From the NCBI RefSeq assembly GCF_000805455.1, contig NZ_JSUS01000044.1, positions 124,001 to 188,000 on the forward strand: a stretch of DNA of 64,000 nucleotides, read 5' to 3'. The position numbers and the translations under genes were made by a program. The DNA is from Acinetobacter sp. A47. Lineage in GTDB: Bacteria > Pseudomonadota > Gammaproteobacteria > Pseudomonadales > Moraxellaceae. The notes under the pieces are model-generated. The model made no database searches and was not told the DNA's origin. It worked only from the letters and a program-made list of their open reading frames with translations. The first letter of the stretch is position 1. Each line of letters begins with the position of its first letter. This document shows positions 26,297 to 35,963 of the stretch, piece after piece.

Positions 26297-26746
26297 ATGA
26301 AAAAATTAGTAATGGGTCTTGGTTTATCTTTCACTTTACTGACAGGTTGTAGCTCCATGTCGCAAAACTCTGAACTGAATGCCAGTCAACCGACAGCCCT
26401 GACGGTTGAGTTTGTGGGAACTGCCAGACATGCGGTTCAGCCCCAGCAGGGAATCGTCAGTTTATACGCCGTAGACAGCCGCATGGCAGATGTTGCTGCG
26501 ACCCTGATTCAACAGAAGCAGGTTCAGGTAAGCGAGGTTCCGTTTAAGGTTGATTTTAGTGTGCCGGCCAATCATCGTCAGCAGATCCAGCCTCCCGTAC
26601 GTGAAGGTGCAGACCTTAGCTATTATGTAACCTGGCAATCCGATACCAAAAATTTAACGGGTAAAGATGCCATTGTGATTGATTACGACCGTCAATTTCC
26701 TCGGGTAAAGCTTGGGCACGGCATACAGCAGGTTTATTTAAAATAA
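26297..26746 (+). CDS. YbaY family lipoprotein
   Basis: The 149-aa product has a lipoprotein signal peptide (MKKLVMGLGLSFTLLTGC; lipobox LTGC with Cys18) and a compact beta-rich domain of the YbaY type, a family of outer-membrane or periplasmic lipoproteins. The segments LTVEFVGTARHAVQPQQGIVSLYAV and VPFKVDFSVPANHRQQIQPP are characteristic of the repeat seen in YbaY/META-like proteins. Function is unknown. It is monocistronic, ending at a strong shared terminator. Confidence 0.8.
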   Translation: MKKLVMGLGLSFTLLTGCSSMSQNSELNASQPTALTVEFVGTARHAVQPQQGIVSLYAVDSRMADVAATLIQQKQVQVSEVPFKVDFSVPANHRQQIQPPVREGADLSYYVTWQSDTKNLTGKDAIVIDYDRQFPRVKLGHGIQQVYLK

Positions 26747-26761
26747 GCCTGCCGGGCCATA

Positions 26762-26800
26762 AAAAAAGAGCGATGCTTTTTTAGAAGATCGCTCTTTTTT
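26762..26800. terminator. Bidirectional terminator between ybaY-like gene and ptsP
   Basis: A 13-bp stem (AAAAAAGAGCGAT at 26762-26774 with 26788-26800) with A and T tracts serves both converging genes. Confidence 0.92.
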
Positions 26801-26807
26801 ATGGCGT

Positions 26808-29102
26808 TTATACACTGACCAGACGATTCGATTTCACCATATCGGCGAGTCCATGGGTTCTGAAATAATGCTCAAGCCAGCTTTTAATCACTAGCGGGTT
26901 GTTCATTTGTAACACATCTTCCAGCAATTTTTTGGCATCACTCATCGGGACATGACAAATCGCTTTGCGGACACGCAAGATATTGCTTGAACTCATGGAC
27001 AAGGTATTGAATCCCATCGCCATGAGCAATATGGCAGACAACGGGTCTCCAGCCATTTCACCACAGACACTGACCGGTTTCTGGTGGGTATGGCAGTCTT
27101 CTGCCAGACGCTTTAAGGCCCGTAAAACCGATGGGTGAAAGTGTGAATAGACGTTGGCAACATGCGGATTGTTACGATCCACTGCCAGTAAATACTGGGT
27201 CAAATCGTTTGAGCCCACCGAGAAGAAATCGACCAGCTCGGCAAATTCATCAATCTGCAACAGGACGCTCGGGACTTCGACCATAATGCCGATTTTTGGC
27301 TTGGTAATCTTGACCTGTTCTTCTTCCTGTACCGCCACCCAGTCACGTTCGAGCAGATACAGTACTTCTTCTACTTCACTAACGCTGGTCACCATTGGTA
27401 GCAGGATATGCAGGTTATTCAGGCCGATGCTGGCTTTGAGCATGGCGCGGATTTGTGCAGAGAAAATCTCTGGATGATCCAGCGTGAAGCGTAGCCCGCG
27501 CCAGCCCAGCGCCGAGTTTTCTTCTTCAATACTGAAATACGGCAAGTCTTTATCCGCACCGATATCCAGGGTACGCATAATCACCGGTTTATTGGCAAAA
27601 TGGCTGAGCTGCTGACGGTAGATAGCGCGCTGTTCTTCTTCGCCCGGGAAGCGCTCACGTAGCATGAAGGGAATTTCACTACGATATAAGCCTACGCCTT
27701 TGGCACCGCGCTGAACGCCACGCACCACATCAATCATTAAACCGGTATTGACGAATAACGGGATAGAGATGCCATCAGGTGTGATCGCATCTTTGGTTTC
27801 GTATTGCTTTAAATCTTTGGCAATCTGTTCTTCTTCTTTCTGGACTTCTTTATAACGTTGGCGTAAACGACGTGGTGGATTGACAAAGACGCGACCTTGG
27901 TAGGCATCGACAATCATTTCAATGTCATCCAGTGTGGTGATTGGCAACTCGGTGACACCGACCACGGTTGGAATGCCCAGCGCACGCGCTACAATCACCA
28001 TATGTGAATTGGCTGCGCCTTCAGACGTGACAATCGCCGCGATATTATCCACCGGTAACTCCACCAGTGCGGCGGTACTGATTTCTTCGCCAATCAGGAT
28101 ACTGTCGGGGCTAAGCTCGCGATGGCTGGAGTCTGCCTCCTGCAGGCAGGCCAGAATGCGGCGGCCAAGGTCTTTCAGGTCAGAAACACGTTCACGCAGG
28201 TAGTCATCTTCCATTTGTGCAAACAGTGCCACATGCTTGTCGATGACTTTACGTACTGCGCCCTGAGCCCAGCTTCCTGCGCGGATATGGTCCTTGATTT
28301 CGCTGGGTAAGGCATTTTCATCCAGCATGCGCAAGAACACGCTAAATAACGCCCGTTCTTCCGACATCAGGGAGTCCTGCATTTTTTCATCTAAAGACTG
28401 GATTTCCTGACGCACCGAGGCGATGGCCTGATCCAGTAACTCCAGTTCTTCGCTGATGTCTTCTGCTTCACGATCCGGAATCGCAGCCAGATCGGCAGGC
28501 GGGTAGAGCACGATGGCACGTCCCAGCGCAATCCCGCCAGCTCCTGAAACCCCTTGGAAGGTTTTATAGGTCGAGCCTGTGCTGGGCTTGCGGAAAACAT
28601 CAATATTACCGACTGCATGGGCATGGGCAATCACGCCTGAAAGCTGTGCACACAGGGTGACCAAAAAGGATTCGGCAGCTTCACTAAAGTCTTGGGATTC
28701 CTTATTCTGAACCACAAGTACGCCCATCACCTTGCGGCGATACATCACCGGCACGCCGAGGAAGGAGTTAAACAGCTCTTCGCCGGTTTCCGGTAAGTAG
28801 GCGAAACGGTCATGCCGTGGTGCATTATCCAGGTTGACGATTTCTTCACGTTGCCCGACCAGACCAACCAGACCTTCACCAATATTCAGGGAAACATTGC
28901 CGACAGCTTCAGGCTTGAGGCCTTTTGATGCCATCAGCACATAGCGGCGGTTGCGTTCATCCAGCAAATAAATCGAGCAGACATCCACATGCATGGCTTC
29001 GGCCACATGATTGACCATAATGTCCAGAGAATCATGCAAACTGACGGACGCATTAATTTCCTGCACAATGCGTCTGAGTGTGTCGAGCTGCATGTTTGAC
29101 AT
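26808..29102 (-). CDS. ptsP: Phosphoenolpyruvate-protein phosphotransferase PtsP (EI-Ntr)
   Basis: EI-Ntr takes phosphate from phosphoenolpyruvate and starts the nitrogen phosphotransferase relay (NPr, EIIA-Ntr), a regulatory rather than sugar-transport system. The 764-aa chain has an N-terminal GAF domain (about residues 1-160), the phosphohistidine loop GAANSHMVIVARALGIPTVVG near residue 360 and the PEP-binding TIM barrel with GLYRSEIPFM, GWRGLRFTLDHPEIF and FFSVGSNDLTQYLLAVDRNN. The length is typical of PtsP. It follows rppH on the same strand by 92 bases, the same pair as in E. coli. Confidence 0.96.
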   Translation of the reverse strand: MSNMQLDTLRRIVQEINASVSLHDSLDIMVNHVAEAMHVDVCSIYLLDERNRRYVLMASKGLKPEAVGNVSLNIGEGLVGLVGQREEIVNLDNAPRHDRFAYLPETGEELFNSFLGVPVMYRRKVMGVLVVQNKESQDFSEAAESFLVTLCAQLSGVIAHAHAVGNIDVFRKPSTGSTYKTFQGVSGAGGIALGRAIVLYPPADLAAIPDREAEDISEELELLDQAIASVRQEIQSLDEKMQDSLMSEERALFSVFLRMLDENALPSEIKDHIRAGSWAQGAVRKVIDKHVALFAQMEDDYLRERVSDLKDLGRRILACLQEADSSHRELSPDSILIGEEISTAALVELPVDNIAAIVTSEGAANSHMVIVARALGIPTVVGVTELPITTLDDIEMIVDAYQGRVFVNPPRRLRQRYKEVQKEEEQIAKDLKQYETKDAITPDGISIPLFVNTGLMIDVVRGVQRGAKGVGLYRSEIPFMLRERFPGEEEQRAIYRQQLSHFANKPVIMRTLDIGADKDLPYFSIEEENSALGWRGLRFTLDHPEIFSAQIRAMLKASIGLNNLHILLPMVTSVSEVEEVLYLLERDWVAVQEEEQVKITKPKIGIMVEVPSVLLQIDEFAELVDFFSVGSNDLTQYLLAVDRNNPHVANVYSHFHPSVLRALKRLAEDCHTHQKPVSVCGEMAGDPLSAILLMAMGFNTLSMSSSNILRVRKAICHVPMSDAKKLLEDVLQMNNPLVIKSWLEHYFRTHGLADMVKSNRLVSV

Positions 29103-29194
29103 GGATGTTTACTCCAGTTTATTGAATCGTTATAGCCTAGTTATAACAGCTCTCTTGCCAAAAATCATTGCTTAAAATGATGATTCTATGACAA

Positions 29195-29671
29195 TTAACG
29201 CTGAGGTAGTTGTAAACATAATTCCATCATGGCTTTACGGTAAACATCACGTTTGAAGTTGACCACTTGACCCAATGGGTACCAGTAACTCACCCATTGC
29301 CATTCATCGAATTCGGGTGGGTCTGACAGGTTTAGCTGAATATGATGCGGCGAGGCCGTTAACTTCAGTAAAAACCATTTTTGCTTTTGTCCAATACATA
29401 CCGGATCTGAATCTGACCGAATGTACCGATGTGGCAAACGATAACGCAGCCAACCTTTTGTTTGCGCTATAATCTGGACGTGTTCGGGCAATAAACCGAC
29501 TTCTTCTCTCAGTTCACGAAAAAGTGCCTGTTCAGGGGTTTCTCCAAATTGGATTCCTCCTTGTGGAAATTGCCAAGCATTGTGACCAATGCGTTTTGCC
29601 CATAAAACCTGTCCGTCATCGTTTGCCAAAATGATCCCGACGTTGGGTCGGAAACCTTCTGAGTCGATCAT
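29195..29671 (-). CDS. rppH: RNA pyrophosphohydrolase RppH
   Basis: RppH removes pyrophosphate from the 5' end of mRNA and so triggers RNase E-dependent decay. The 158-aa protein begins [17 protein letters not shown] and contains the full Nudix box [23 protein letters not shown] near residue 37, followed by [12 protein letters not shown]. The start at 29671 is chosen because it gives the usual RppH N-terminus and a TAGG ribosome site stands nine bases ahead; the longer frame to 29752 adds an unrelated leader. It is cotranscribed with ptsP and divergent from the HAD-IB gene. Confidence 0.95.
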   Translation of the reverse strand: MIDSEGFRPNVGIILANDDGQVLWAKRIGHNAWQFPQGGIQFGETPEQALFRELREEVGLLPEHVQIIAQTKGWLRYRLPHRYIRSDSDPVCIGQKQKWFLLKLTASPHHIQLNLSDPPEFDEWQWVSYWYPLGQVVNFKRDVYRKAMMELCLQLPQR

Positions 29672-29855
29672 TTGGCTACCTAAATTTTGTCTATGTCGTT
29701 GACTTTGATCTCGGGGACAGTCACTCTTCTTGTCCAGCTCGAAAAAGGTCAAAGTAAAATGTTTAAAAATTGCTATGATCTTAACGAATTTCTATCGACT
29801 AGCGGAGATAGATTTACATTTTTTTTCTTAATTTTCAGTTTAAACGAGAAATTCT

Positions 29856-30506
29856 ATGCAATTGGCTTTGTTTGATTTAGATCATACGTTGTTAAATACC
29901 GACTCTGACCATTCATGGGGAGAGTTTCTGGTCAATGAAGCCTTGGTTGATCCGGTCCATCATCGCCAGATGAATGACAAGTTTTATGAAGATTATAAAG
30001 CCGGACAACTCGATCCGATTGCCTATAACGAATTTGTATTTGAGTTTCTGACCAAACATGATCATGCGTATTTAACTGAGCTACATCAGTTGTTTATGCA
30101 AAAAGTCATTCGTCCGCAAATGCGTCCGCAGGGCTTTGATGCGATTAAGAAGCATCAGGATCTTGGCCATGCCATTGTGGGGATTACAGCCACCAGCGAT
30201 TTTATTACGGCACCGATTTTTCGCGAGTTCGGAATTAATGAAATCATTGCCACCAATGCCGAAGTGGCTGATGGAAAATATACCGGCAAGGTGACCGGAA
30301 TTCCATGCTATCAACAAGGCAAGCTGGCCCGTCTGGATCAATGGCTGGCTGGACGCACGGTGAATGAGTCTTGGGCCTATTCAGATTCGATCAATGACCG
30401 TTTCTTGCTGGAATACGCCACCCATGCGATTGCCGTCAATCCCGATGAACGTTTAGAAAAACTGGCGCAAGAGCAGGGCTGGGAGATTCAGGACTGGTCC
30501 ATCTAG
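29856..30506 (+). CDS. HAD-IB family phosphatase (SerB-like)
   Basis: The 216-aa protein is a HAD subfamily IB hydrolase. Motif I is ALFDLDHTLLNTDSD at residues 4-18, motif II is in IVGITATSDFIT and the metal site in AYSDSINDRFLLEYA. Such enzymes dephosphorylate small metabolites, and related proteins in other gammaproteobacteria act as histidinol-phosphate or phosphoserine phosphatases. The specific substrate here is not clear. It is monocistronic with a clear terminator. Confidence 0.88.
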   Translation: MQLALFDLDHTLLNTDSDHSWGEFLVNEALVDPVHHRQMNDKFYEDYKAGQLDPIAYNEFVFEFLTKHDHAYLTELHQLFMQKVIRPQMRPQGFDAIKKHQDLGHAIVGITATSDFITAPIFREFGINEIIATNAEVADGKYTGKVTGIPCYQQGKLARLDQWLAGRTVNESWAYSDSINDRFLLEYATHAIAVNPDERLEKLAQEQGWEIQDWSI

Positions 30507-30514
30507 AGAGGCTT

Positions 30515-30559
30515 TTGCCAGACTTCAGCTGATCTGGCGGGCAGGTCTGGCAATTTTTT
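30515..30559 (+). terminator. Terminator of the HAD-IB gene
   Basis: TTGCCAGAC (30515-30523) pairs with GTCTGGCAA (30545-30553) followed by T6. Confidence 0.85.
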
Positions 30560-30641
30560 AACAACAATAAAAAGGCCAAATAGGTGCATTATGGTCTGAT
30601 CGAAATATTAAAAACATCAACGGATAGGTTGAGAGGGTGAG

Positions 30642-32075
30642 ATGTCGGAACCATGCATCGTACTTCCCGAACGGCTCTGGACCGAACAGAGCATTGATTT
30701 AACCCGGCATCGTTATCAGGGCAGATTGCTGACCAGAAGCGATGGTCTGGCCCTGGGCAAGGCACAGCGGAAAAAAGTGCCGAGAGAACAGCTGGAGCAA
30801 TTGTCCCGGCGTCCCAAAGGCATTACTGCGCTGAACCTGTATGACTGGAGCAATCAGGGGCGTCTGGAGAAACTCAAGCCGATCCGTGCCAGCAGGATGA
30901 GTAGCTCGGCATTGGCCTTTTATCGTGGCATGCCTGCATTAATGCTTTTTGATCAGGTATGGGAGACGACCAATTCAGGTTTGTTCCAGCAGATCTGTGG
31001 CGATTGCCATCTAAGCAATTTTGGTGGTTTTGCCAGTCCAGAGCGTAATTTGCTGTTTGGTATCAATGATTTTGATGAAACGCTGGTGGCACCGTTCGAG
31101 TGGGATCTCAAGCGTCTGGTCACCAGTCTGGTGATCGCGGCCCATGAAATCGGTCTGGATGACAATGCCGGTTTAAAAGCCATCCGCATGATGCTCACGG
31201 CTTATATTTCCCATCTGGACCAGCAAGTGAGCTTGTCACCGCTGCAGGTCTGGTATGAAAAAATTGATGCAACGACCTTGCTGGCAAAAACGGAAAATCA
31301 AAAAGTCCGTAAAAAAATAGAGAAGAAAGTCAGCCGTGCGCCTTTGCGTGACAGTAGCTCGGTTTTACCAAAACTGACCCGGCAAGAGGATGAGTCGGGA
31401 TTTCGCCATTTTATTGATGATGAACCCTTATTATGGCATCCCAAACCGGGTGAACCCTTTAGCCAGCATCTGGATGCGTTTTTCCAGCTGTACCGCGAAT
31501 CACTGAAATATGACCGGCAGGTCCTGTTTGACCGTTATCAATGCACGGATGTGGCTTTCAAGGTGGTCGGTGTCGGCAGTGTCGGAACACGTGCAGCGGT
31601 TGCCCTGTTTGAAGATGCAGATCGTGATCCCCTGATTTTACAAATGAAAGAAGCAACGCCGTCCATTCTTGATCCGCTTTTTATGCAGACCGTACCCCAT
31701 GAAGGAGAGCGTGTGGTGCGTGGTCAGCAGCTGATGCAGGCTGCCAGTGATATCTTTTTAGGCTTTTCAAGCGAAGGCCAGCAGCATTATCTGGTTCGCC
31801 AGCTCCGGGACATGAAGGTCTCGATTGACCTGACCGGCATGGATGAAGCATTTTTTTATGAATATGCCGATAGCTGTGGCCTTGCGTTAGCACATGCCCA
31901 TGCCAAAGCCGGTAATGCAGATGTACTGAAAGGATATCTGGGCGAGGGCAACACCATCATCAGTACCCTGCAAAGCTATGCGCTACAAGCGGCAGCGCGT
32001 AATTTAACGGACTATCAGCAATTTATGAATGCGATTGCCGATGCCCGGATTGAGCTGGCTGGAGCACCTGAGTAA
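30642..32075 (+). CDS. DUF2252 domain-containing protein
   Basis: This 477-aa protein belongs to DUF2252, a family with a distant kinase-like (APH) appearance. GDCHLSNFGGFAS near residue 125 resembles a catalytic HxxN loop, and GINDFDETLVAPFEWDLKRLVTSL near residue 145 resembles the DFD metal-binding motif of aminoglycoside phosphotransferase-like kinases. This kinase reading is inference from motif shape; no function is established to my knowledge. The start at 30642 follows a GAGAGGGTGAG ribosome site. It stands alone between the HAD-IB gene and a converging LysR gene. Confidence 0.8.
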   Translation: MSEPCIVLPERLWTEQSIDLTRHRYQGRLLTRSDGLALGKAQRKKVPREQLEQLSRRPKGITALNLYDWSNQGRLEKLKPIRASRMSSSALAFYRGMPALMLFDQVWETTNSGLFQQICGDCHLSNFGGFASPERNLLFGINDFDETLVAPFEWDLKRLVTSLVIAAHEIGLDDNAGLKAIRMMLTAYISHLDQQVSLSPLQVWYEKIDATTLLAKTENQKVRKKIEKKVSRAPLRDSSSVLPKLTRQEDESGFRHFIDDEPLLWHPKPGEPFSQHLDAFFQLYRESLKYDRQVLFDRYQCTDVAFKVVGVGSVGTRAAVALFEDADRDPLILQMKEATPSILDPLFMQTVPHEGERVVRGQQLMQAASDIFLGFSSEGQQHYLVRQLRDMKVSIDLTGMDEAFFYEYADSCGLALAHAHAKAGNADVLKGYLGEGNTIISTLQSYALQAAARNLTDYQQFMNAIADARIELAGAPE

Positions 32076-32183
32076 TCTCGGGATGGGGGATATCGTCCTG
32101 ACGGTTTATGGCAGAACATATCCTGATGCTTTTCCGGTCTGGTCTGGCCGGATGTACATGGTTATATCATGTCGGGAATGGGT

Positions 32184-33050
32184 TCAAGCACCGGCCTGCA
32201 TCATGCGTACCAGTTCTTCTGCCGCTTTAGACTGGATTCGGGCCGGATGCCAGACCATGCCCAGTTGACGTTGCATAGCCAGATTCAGGTCAAGTTGTTT
32301 TAAGTCCTGATTGACCAGTGTTTTTGGCAGCACCGACCAGCCCAGCCCGATTGAAACCAGCATCCGGATCGATTCGAGGGGATTATTGCTCATGGTGATT
32401 TTAGGTTTGAGATTATTCTTTTCAAATTCTGCCAGGGTAATCTGGCTGGTATAGGTTTGTGCCGCAGGTAACAGGCTGGGATAGGCAATCAGGTCTTCTA
32501 GCTGGAGTGAGCCTTGCTGGGCTAATGGGTGAAAAGGGGCACAGACAAACACCAGTGGATCATTCCAGATGGTGACATAGTTCAGCCGGTCATCACCGAC
32601 AGGTGGCAAGGTTAAGAAGGCCAGTTCCAGCTCTCCTGCCAGCACCTGTTCATGGGCCTGTTCGGAGTCCACAAAATGCACGTCCAGAGTGACCTGCGGA
32701 AATTTCTGGACAAAGTTTTTTAAGGGTTCTGCCAGATGATGCAAGCCGATATGGTGACTGGTACCAATTTTCAGGCGACCTTGTACCTGCGTCTGTTCAT
32801 GACTCAAGGTATGGTGTATTTCACCGAGTTCATTCAGCCAGGTCCGGACTTTCGGCAATAGAGAATGGGCCGCATGTGTGGGTTGAATGCCGCGACCTGC
32901 CGATTCAAATAGCTTGACGCCAAAGTAGTCTTCAAGGCTATGAATCCGCTTGGTCACAGCAGGCTGGGTAATAAATAATTGTTCTGCCGCAATGGAAATT
33001 GAACCTGTTTCCATTACTTTTACAAATGCTTCAAAAGCTGCGAGGTTCAT
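32184..33050 (-). CDS. LysR family transcriptional regulator
   Basis: The 288-aa product has the LysR winged helix (residues 1-60: FEAFVKVMETGSISIAAEQLFITQPAVTKRIHSLEDYFGVKLFE) and a periplasmic-binding-like effector domain (about residues 90-280). LysR regulators usually control a divergent neighbour; here the gene to its right is the small DUF2061 gene on the same strand, so no obvious target is next door. The effector is unknown. Confidence 0.9.
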   Translation of the reverse strand: MNLAAFEAFVKVMETGSISIAAEQLFITQPAVTKRIHSLEDYFGVKLFESAGRGIQPTHAAHSLLPKVRTWLNELGEIHHTLSHEQTQVQGRLKIGTSHHIGLHHLAEPLKNFVQKFPQVTLDVHFVDSEQAHEQVLAGELELAFLTLPPVGDDRLNYVTIWNDPLVFVCAPFHPLAQQGSLQLEDLIAYPSLLPAAQTYTSQITLAEFEKNNLKPKITMSNNPLESIRMLVSIGLGWSVLPKTLVNQDLKQLDLNLAMQRQLGMVWHPARIQSKAAEELVRMMQAGA

Positions 33051-33103
33051 ACACGCCGATCCAGGGAGATTTTTAAGTTGGTTTTTTTGCGCAATTTTTT
33101 AAA

Positions 33104-33310
33104 TTAGAAATAATTCCAGACTTTTTCATGAAAGAAAAAAGCAAAGGCCTGCACGGTCGGTTCGATTAAACTTAATGTTGCAGCCATCATCAGATTCCCT
33201 GTAATCACATAGGCAACCATCATTGCCACACTAATATGCATGATGTAATAACTCAAGGTCTTTTTTAAGGTACGCCGGTTATTGAGTACGAATTGCTGGA
33301 TATTTGCCAT
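33104..33310 (-). CDS. DUF2061 family small membrane protein
   Basis: This small protein (68 aa from the second ATG; 71 aa from 33319) has the DUF2061 pattern: RRTLKKTLSYYIMHISVAMMVAYVITGNLMMAATLSLIEPTVQAFAFFFHEKVW, with two hydrophobic segments and the final HEKVW. Function is unknown. A strong Fur-box-like sequence lies about 30 bases upstream, so it is probably derepressed under iron limitation. Confidence 0.82.
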   Translation of the reverse strand: MANIQQFVLNNRRTLKKTLSYYIMHISVAMMVAYVITGNLMMAATLSLIEPTVQAFAFFFHEKVWNYF

Positions 33311-33337
33311 TGTGTTCACCTATTGCTCGCTGTTTAA

Positions 33338-33356
33338 TTAAATAATAATCATTATC
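33338..33356 (-). promoter_or_regulatory. Probable Fur box upstream of the DUF2061 gene
   Basis: The 19 bases read TTAAATAATAATCATTATC, matching 15 of 19 positions of the GATAATGATAATCATTATC Fur consensus. It is 28 bases beyond the DUF2061 start and over 200 bases from leuC, so the small gene is the likely target. Confidence 0.7.
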
Positions 33357-33567
33357 ATTTAAAATGTAAAAAAGAAATTTCGATTTATCACGATTGTTTT
33401 TATAAATAGAATGAAGATTCACTTAAATCTGCCCTGATACAGGCTCATCTAGGCTAAAATAAGACGGGCAAATTCTGATTACACATATTGTTATTTTATC
33501 AATCACAACACAGGAAAAAGAAGCACTTATTATTCCAAAAAGTTTGTCAATTTATAAAAATGATAAA

Positions 33568-33596
33568 TTAGATTTATGTGAATCGATTGCTATAAT
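33568..33596 (+). promoter_or_regulatory. Extended -10 promoter of the leu cluster
   Basis: TGCTATAAT at 33588-33596 is a full extended -10 element; TTAGAT (33568-33573) 17 bases upstream is a weak -35. Transcription from about 33603 leaves a 48-base leader before leuC, too short for a classical leucine attenuator. The 200 bases to the left hold no recognised feature. Confidence 0.55.
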
Positions 33597-33650
33597 CAAA
33601 TCAAGATAACAATACCCAGACCGATGGCAAGCACGATGGAGGGCGACGAC

Positions 33651-35069
33651 ATGGCAGGCAAAACTTTGTATGACAAATTGTGGGATGATCACTTGGTAAA
33701 ACAGCGTGATGATGGTTCAAGCCTGATCTATATCGACCGTCATTTATTGCATGAAGTCACCAGCCCGCAAGCATTTGAAGGATTACAGCTTGCCGATCGC
33801 CAGCCATGGCGTTTAAGTGCCAATGTCGCAACGCCTGACCACAATGTACCGACTTCTAAAAAAGAGCGTGAACAAGGCATTGCCGGGATTGAAGATGATA
33901 CCTCGCGTATTCAGGTTCAGACGTTAGACGACAACTGTAAAACATTTAATATCGTTGAGTTTGGAATCAACGACATCCGTCAGGGGATTGCCCATGTGGT
34001 TGGCCCGGAGCAAGGTTTGACCTTACCGGGCATGACCGTGGTGTGCGGTGACTCGCATACTGCTACACATGGGGCCTTTGGTTGCCTGGCACATGGTATC
34101 GGAACTTCTGAGGTTGAGCATGTCTTGGCAACACAATGTCTGGTACAGAAGAAATCAAAAAACATGCTGGTACGTGTCGATGGTGTATTGGGTAAAGGCG
34201 TGACCTCTAAAGATGTCGTGTTAGCGATTATCGGCAAGATCGGTACAGCAGGCGGTACAGGCTATGCCATCGAATTTGGCGGACAGGTTTTCCGTGACAT
34301 GTCGATGGAAGGCCGCATGACAGTCTGTAATATGGCGATTGAAGCCGGTGCCCGTGTAGGAATGGTCGCCGTTGATGACAAGACCATTGCCTATGTCAAA
34401 GACCGTAACTATGCACCCAAAGGTGAACAGTGGGATCAGGCGGTTGAATACTGGAATACCTTGCACTCAGACGAAGATGCCATATTTGATGCGGTGGTGG
34501 TGTTAAATGGTGCCGAGATCGAACCGCAAGTGTCTTGGGGAACCTCGCCAGAAATGGTGATTCCGGTGACACAGGCCGTACCAACCTTGGAACAGGCCAA
34601 AGATGAGGTACAACGCAATGACTGGACCCGTGCTTATCAATACATGGGTTTAACCGCTGGACAGGCCCTGGCTGATATCCAGCTGGATCGCGTCTTTATT
34701 GGATCATGTACCAACTCGCGCATTGAAGATATCCGTGCAGCTGCCGATGTGGTGAAAGGCCGTAAAGTGGCGGCAAGTATCAAGCAGGCCATGATTGTTC
34801 CGGGCTCGGGCTTGGTAAAACAACAGGCAGAACAGGAAGGTCTGGACCAGATCTTCTTGGAAGCCGGCTTTGAGTGGCGTGAACCGGGGTGTTCAATGTG
34901 CTTGGCAATGAATGCTGACAAGTTACAGCCAGGTGAGCATTGTGCCTCGACTTCAAACCGTAACTTTGAAGGTCGTCAGGGCAATGGCGGACGTACCCAT
35001 CTGGTCAGTCCGGCCATGGCCGCTGCAGCAGCCATTGCAGGCCATTTTGTTGATGTTCGGACATTTTAA
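33651..35069 (+). CDS. leuC: 3-isopropylmalate dehydratase large subunit LeuC
   Basis: LeuC is the iron-sulfur subunit of isopropylmalate isomerase, which converts 2-isopropylmalate to 3-isopropylmalate in leucine synthesis. The 472-aa product shows [28 protein letters not shown] near residue 140, the cluster cysteines in [10 protein letters not shown] near residue 347 and in [11 protein letters not shown] near residue 407. The ATG at 33651 is chosen because GGAGGG lies seven bases upstream and [14 protein letters not shown] is the normal N-terminus; an upstream ATG at 33624 is less likely. leuD follows after a palindromic spacer. Confidence 0.97.
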   Translation: MAGKTLYDKLWDDHLVKQRDDGSSLIYIDRHLLHEVTSPQAFEGLQLADRQPWRLSANVATPDHNVPTSKKEREQGIAGIEDDTSRIQVQTLDDNCKTFNIVEFGINDIRQGIAHVVGPEQGLTLPGMTVVCGDSHTATHGAFGCLAHGIGTSEVEHVLATQCLVQKKSKNMLVRVDGVLGKGVTSKDVVLAIIGKIGTAGGTGYAIEFGGQVFRDMSMEGRMTVCNMAIEAGARVGMVAVDDKTIAYVKDRNYAPKGEQWDQAVEYWNTLHSDEDAIFDAVVVLNGAEIEPQVSWGTSPEMVIPVTQAVPTLEQAKDEVQRNDWTRAYQYMGLTAGQALADIQLDRVFIGSCTNSRIEDIRAAADVVKGRKVAASIKQAMIVPGSGLVKQQAEQEGLDQIFLEAGFEWREPGCSMCLAMNADKLQPGEHCASTSNRNFEGRQGNGGRTHLVSPAMAAAAAIAGHFVDVRTF

Positions 35070-35094
35070 TTAAAGCCTTTATACCCGCTCATCC

Positions 35095-35157
35095 TAACCT
35101 TCTCCCTTTGGGAGAAGGGGTTGCCTCTCCTTAAAGGAGAGGGTAAGGGAGAGGTTA
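35095..35157. repeat. REP-like palindromic element between leuC and leuD
   Basis: Outer arms TAACCTTCTCCC (35095-35106) and GGGAGAGGTTA (35147-35157) pair almost perfectly. Inside them are two shorter hairpins: 9 bp at 35098-35118 (loop TTT) and 9 bp at 35124-35142. The transcript can form either two small hairpins or one large one. The layout recalls dispersed palindromic repeats of Acinetobacter, which needs a genome search to confirm. Confidence 0.7.
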
Positions 35158-35177
35158 CAGATTTTTAGGAAACAATC

Positions 35178-35828
35178 ATGAAAAAATATACTGTAGAACA
35201 AGGGATTGTTGCACCTTTAGACCGTGCCAATGTCGATACCGACCTGATCATTCCAAAACAGTTTTTAAAATCCATCAAACGTACCGGCTTTGGTGACAAC
35301 TTATTTGATGAGTTGCGCTATCTGGATGAAGGCTATTTGGGACAGGACATCAGCAAGCGCCCAAAAAATCCTGATTTCGTTTTAAACAAGGCACGTTATC
35401 AAGGTTCTAGCATTTTATTGGCACGCAGCAATTTCGGTTGTGGTTCAAGTCGTGAGCATGCGCCGTGGGCCTTGAGCGAATATGGTTTCCGTACCGTGAT
35501 TGCCCCTAGCTTTGCCGATATTTTCTTTAATAACTGCTTTAAAAATGGCATGTTGCCGGTGATCTTGCCTGAGCAGGTAGTCGATCAGTTATTTAAGGAA
35601 TGTGCTGAAACCGAAGGTTATCAGTTAACCATTGATCTGGAGGCACAGGAAGTTCGCACTCCATCAGGTCAGGCATTTAAATTTGAAGTTGATCCGTTCC
35701 GTAAACACTGTTTGTTGAATGGTCTGGATGATATCGGCTTAACCTTGCAGGTTGCAGAGGATATCCGTGCCTATGAAGCGAAAGCGAAACAGGCACGTCC
35801 ATGGGTATTTCAGGATATACAGGCCTGA
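35178..35828 (+). CDS. leuD: 3-isopropylmalate dehydratase small subunit LeuD
   Basis: LeuD is the small, swivelling-domain subunit that pairs with LeuC. The 216-aa protein has the usual N-terminal [25 protein letters not shown], the [20 protein letters not shown] substrate loop near residue 85 and a [13 protein letters not shown] segment. It is encoded 108 bases after leuC, with a REP-like element between. Length is typical of gammaproteobacterial LeuD. Confidence 0.96.
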   Translation: MKKYTVEQGIVAPLDRANVDTDLIIPKQFLKSIKRTGFGDNLFDELRYLDEGYLGQDISKRPKNPDFVLNKARYQGSSILLARSNFGCGSSREHAPWALSEYGFRTVIAPSFADIFFNNCFKNGMLPVILPEQVVDQLFKECAETEGYQLTIDLEAQEVRTPSGQAFKFEVDPFRKHCLLNGLDDIGLTLQVAEDIRAYEAKAKQARPWVFQDIQA

Positions 35829-35895
35829 TTTTGGTAGACGAAATTACACTTCGTCTTGGACATTTTAAACATAGCCATAGCGCAGACATTGAACT

Positions 35896-35941
35896 CTTGT
35901 TAACATGCTAGCGAATAATTTTTTGCTTACATGTTAACAAG
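35896..35941. repeat. 12-bp inverted repeat after leuD
   Basis: CTTGTTAACATG at 35896-35907 and its exact complement at 35930-35941 are separated by 22 bases. Each arm contains the self-palindrome TGTTAACA, so the pair could be two copies of an operator site or one stem-loop. No U-tract follows on the plus strand. Confidence 0.5.
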
Positions 35942-35963
35942 GCATGAGGACTGGGCTTGAATA

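Noticed and set aside
25953..26297. A 114-codon minus-strand frame before the YbaY-like gene
   Set aside because: It overlaps the lipoprotein start, is low in complexity and has no recognisable domain.
33361..33650. A leucine attenuator leader peptide before leuC
   Set aside because: The best promoter leaves only 48 bases of leader, and no Leu-rich short ORF or terminator stem is present.
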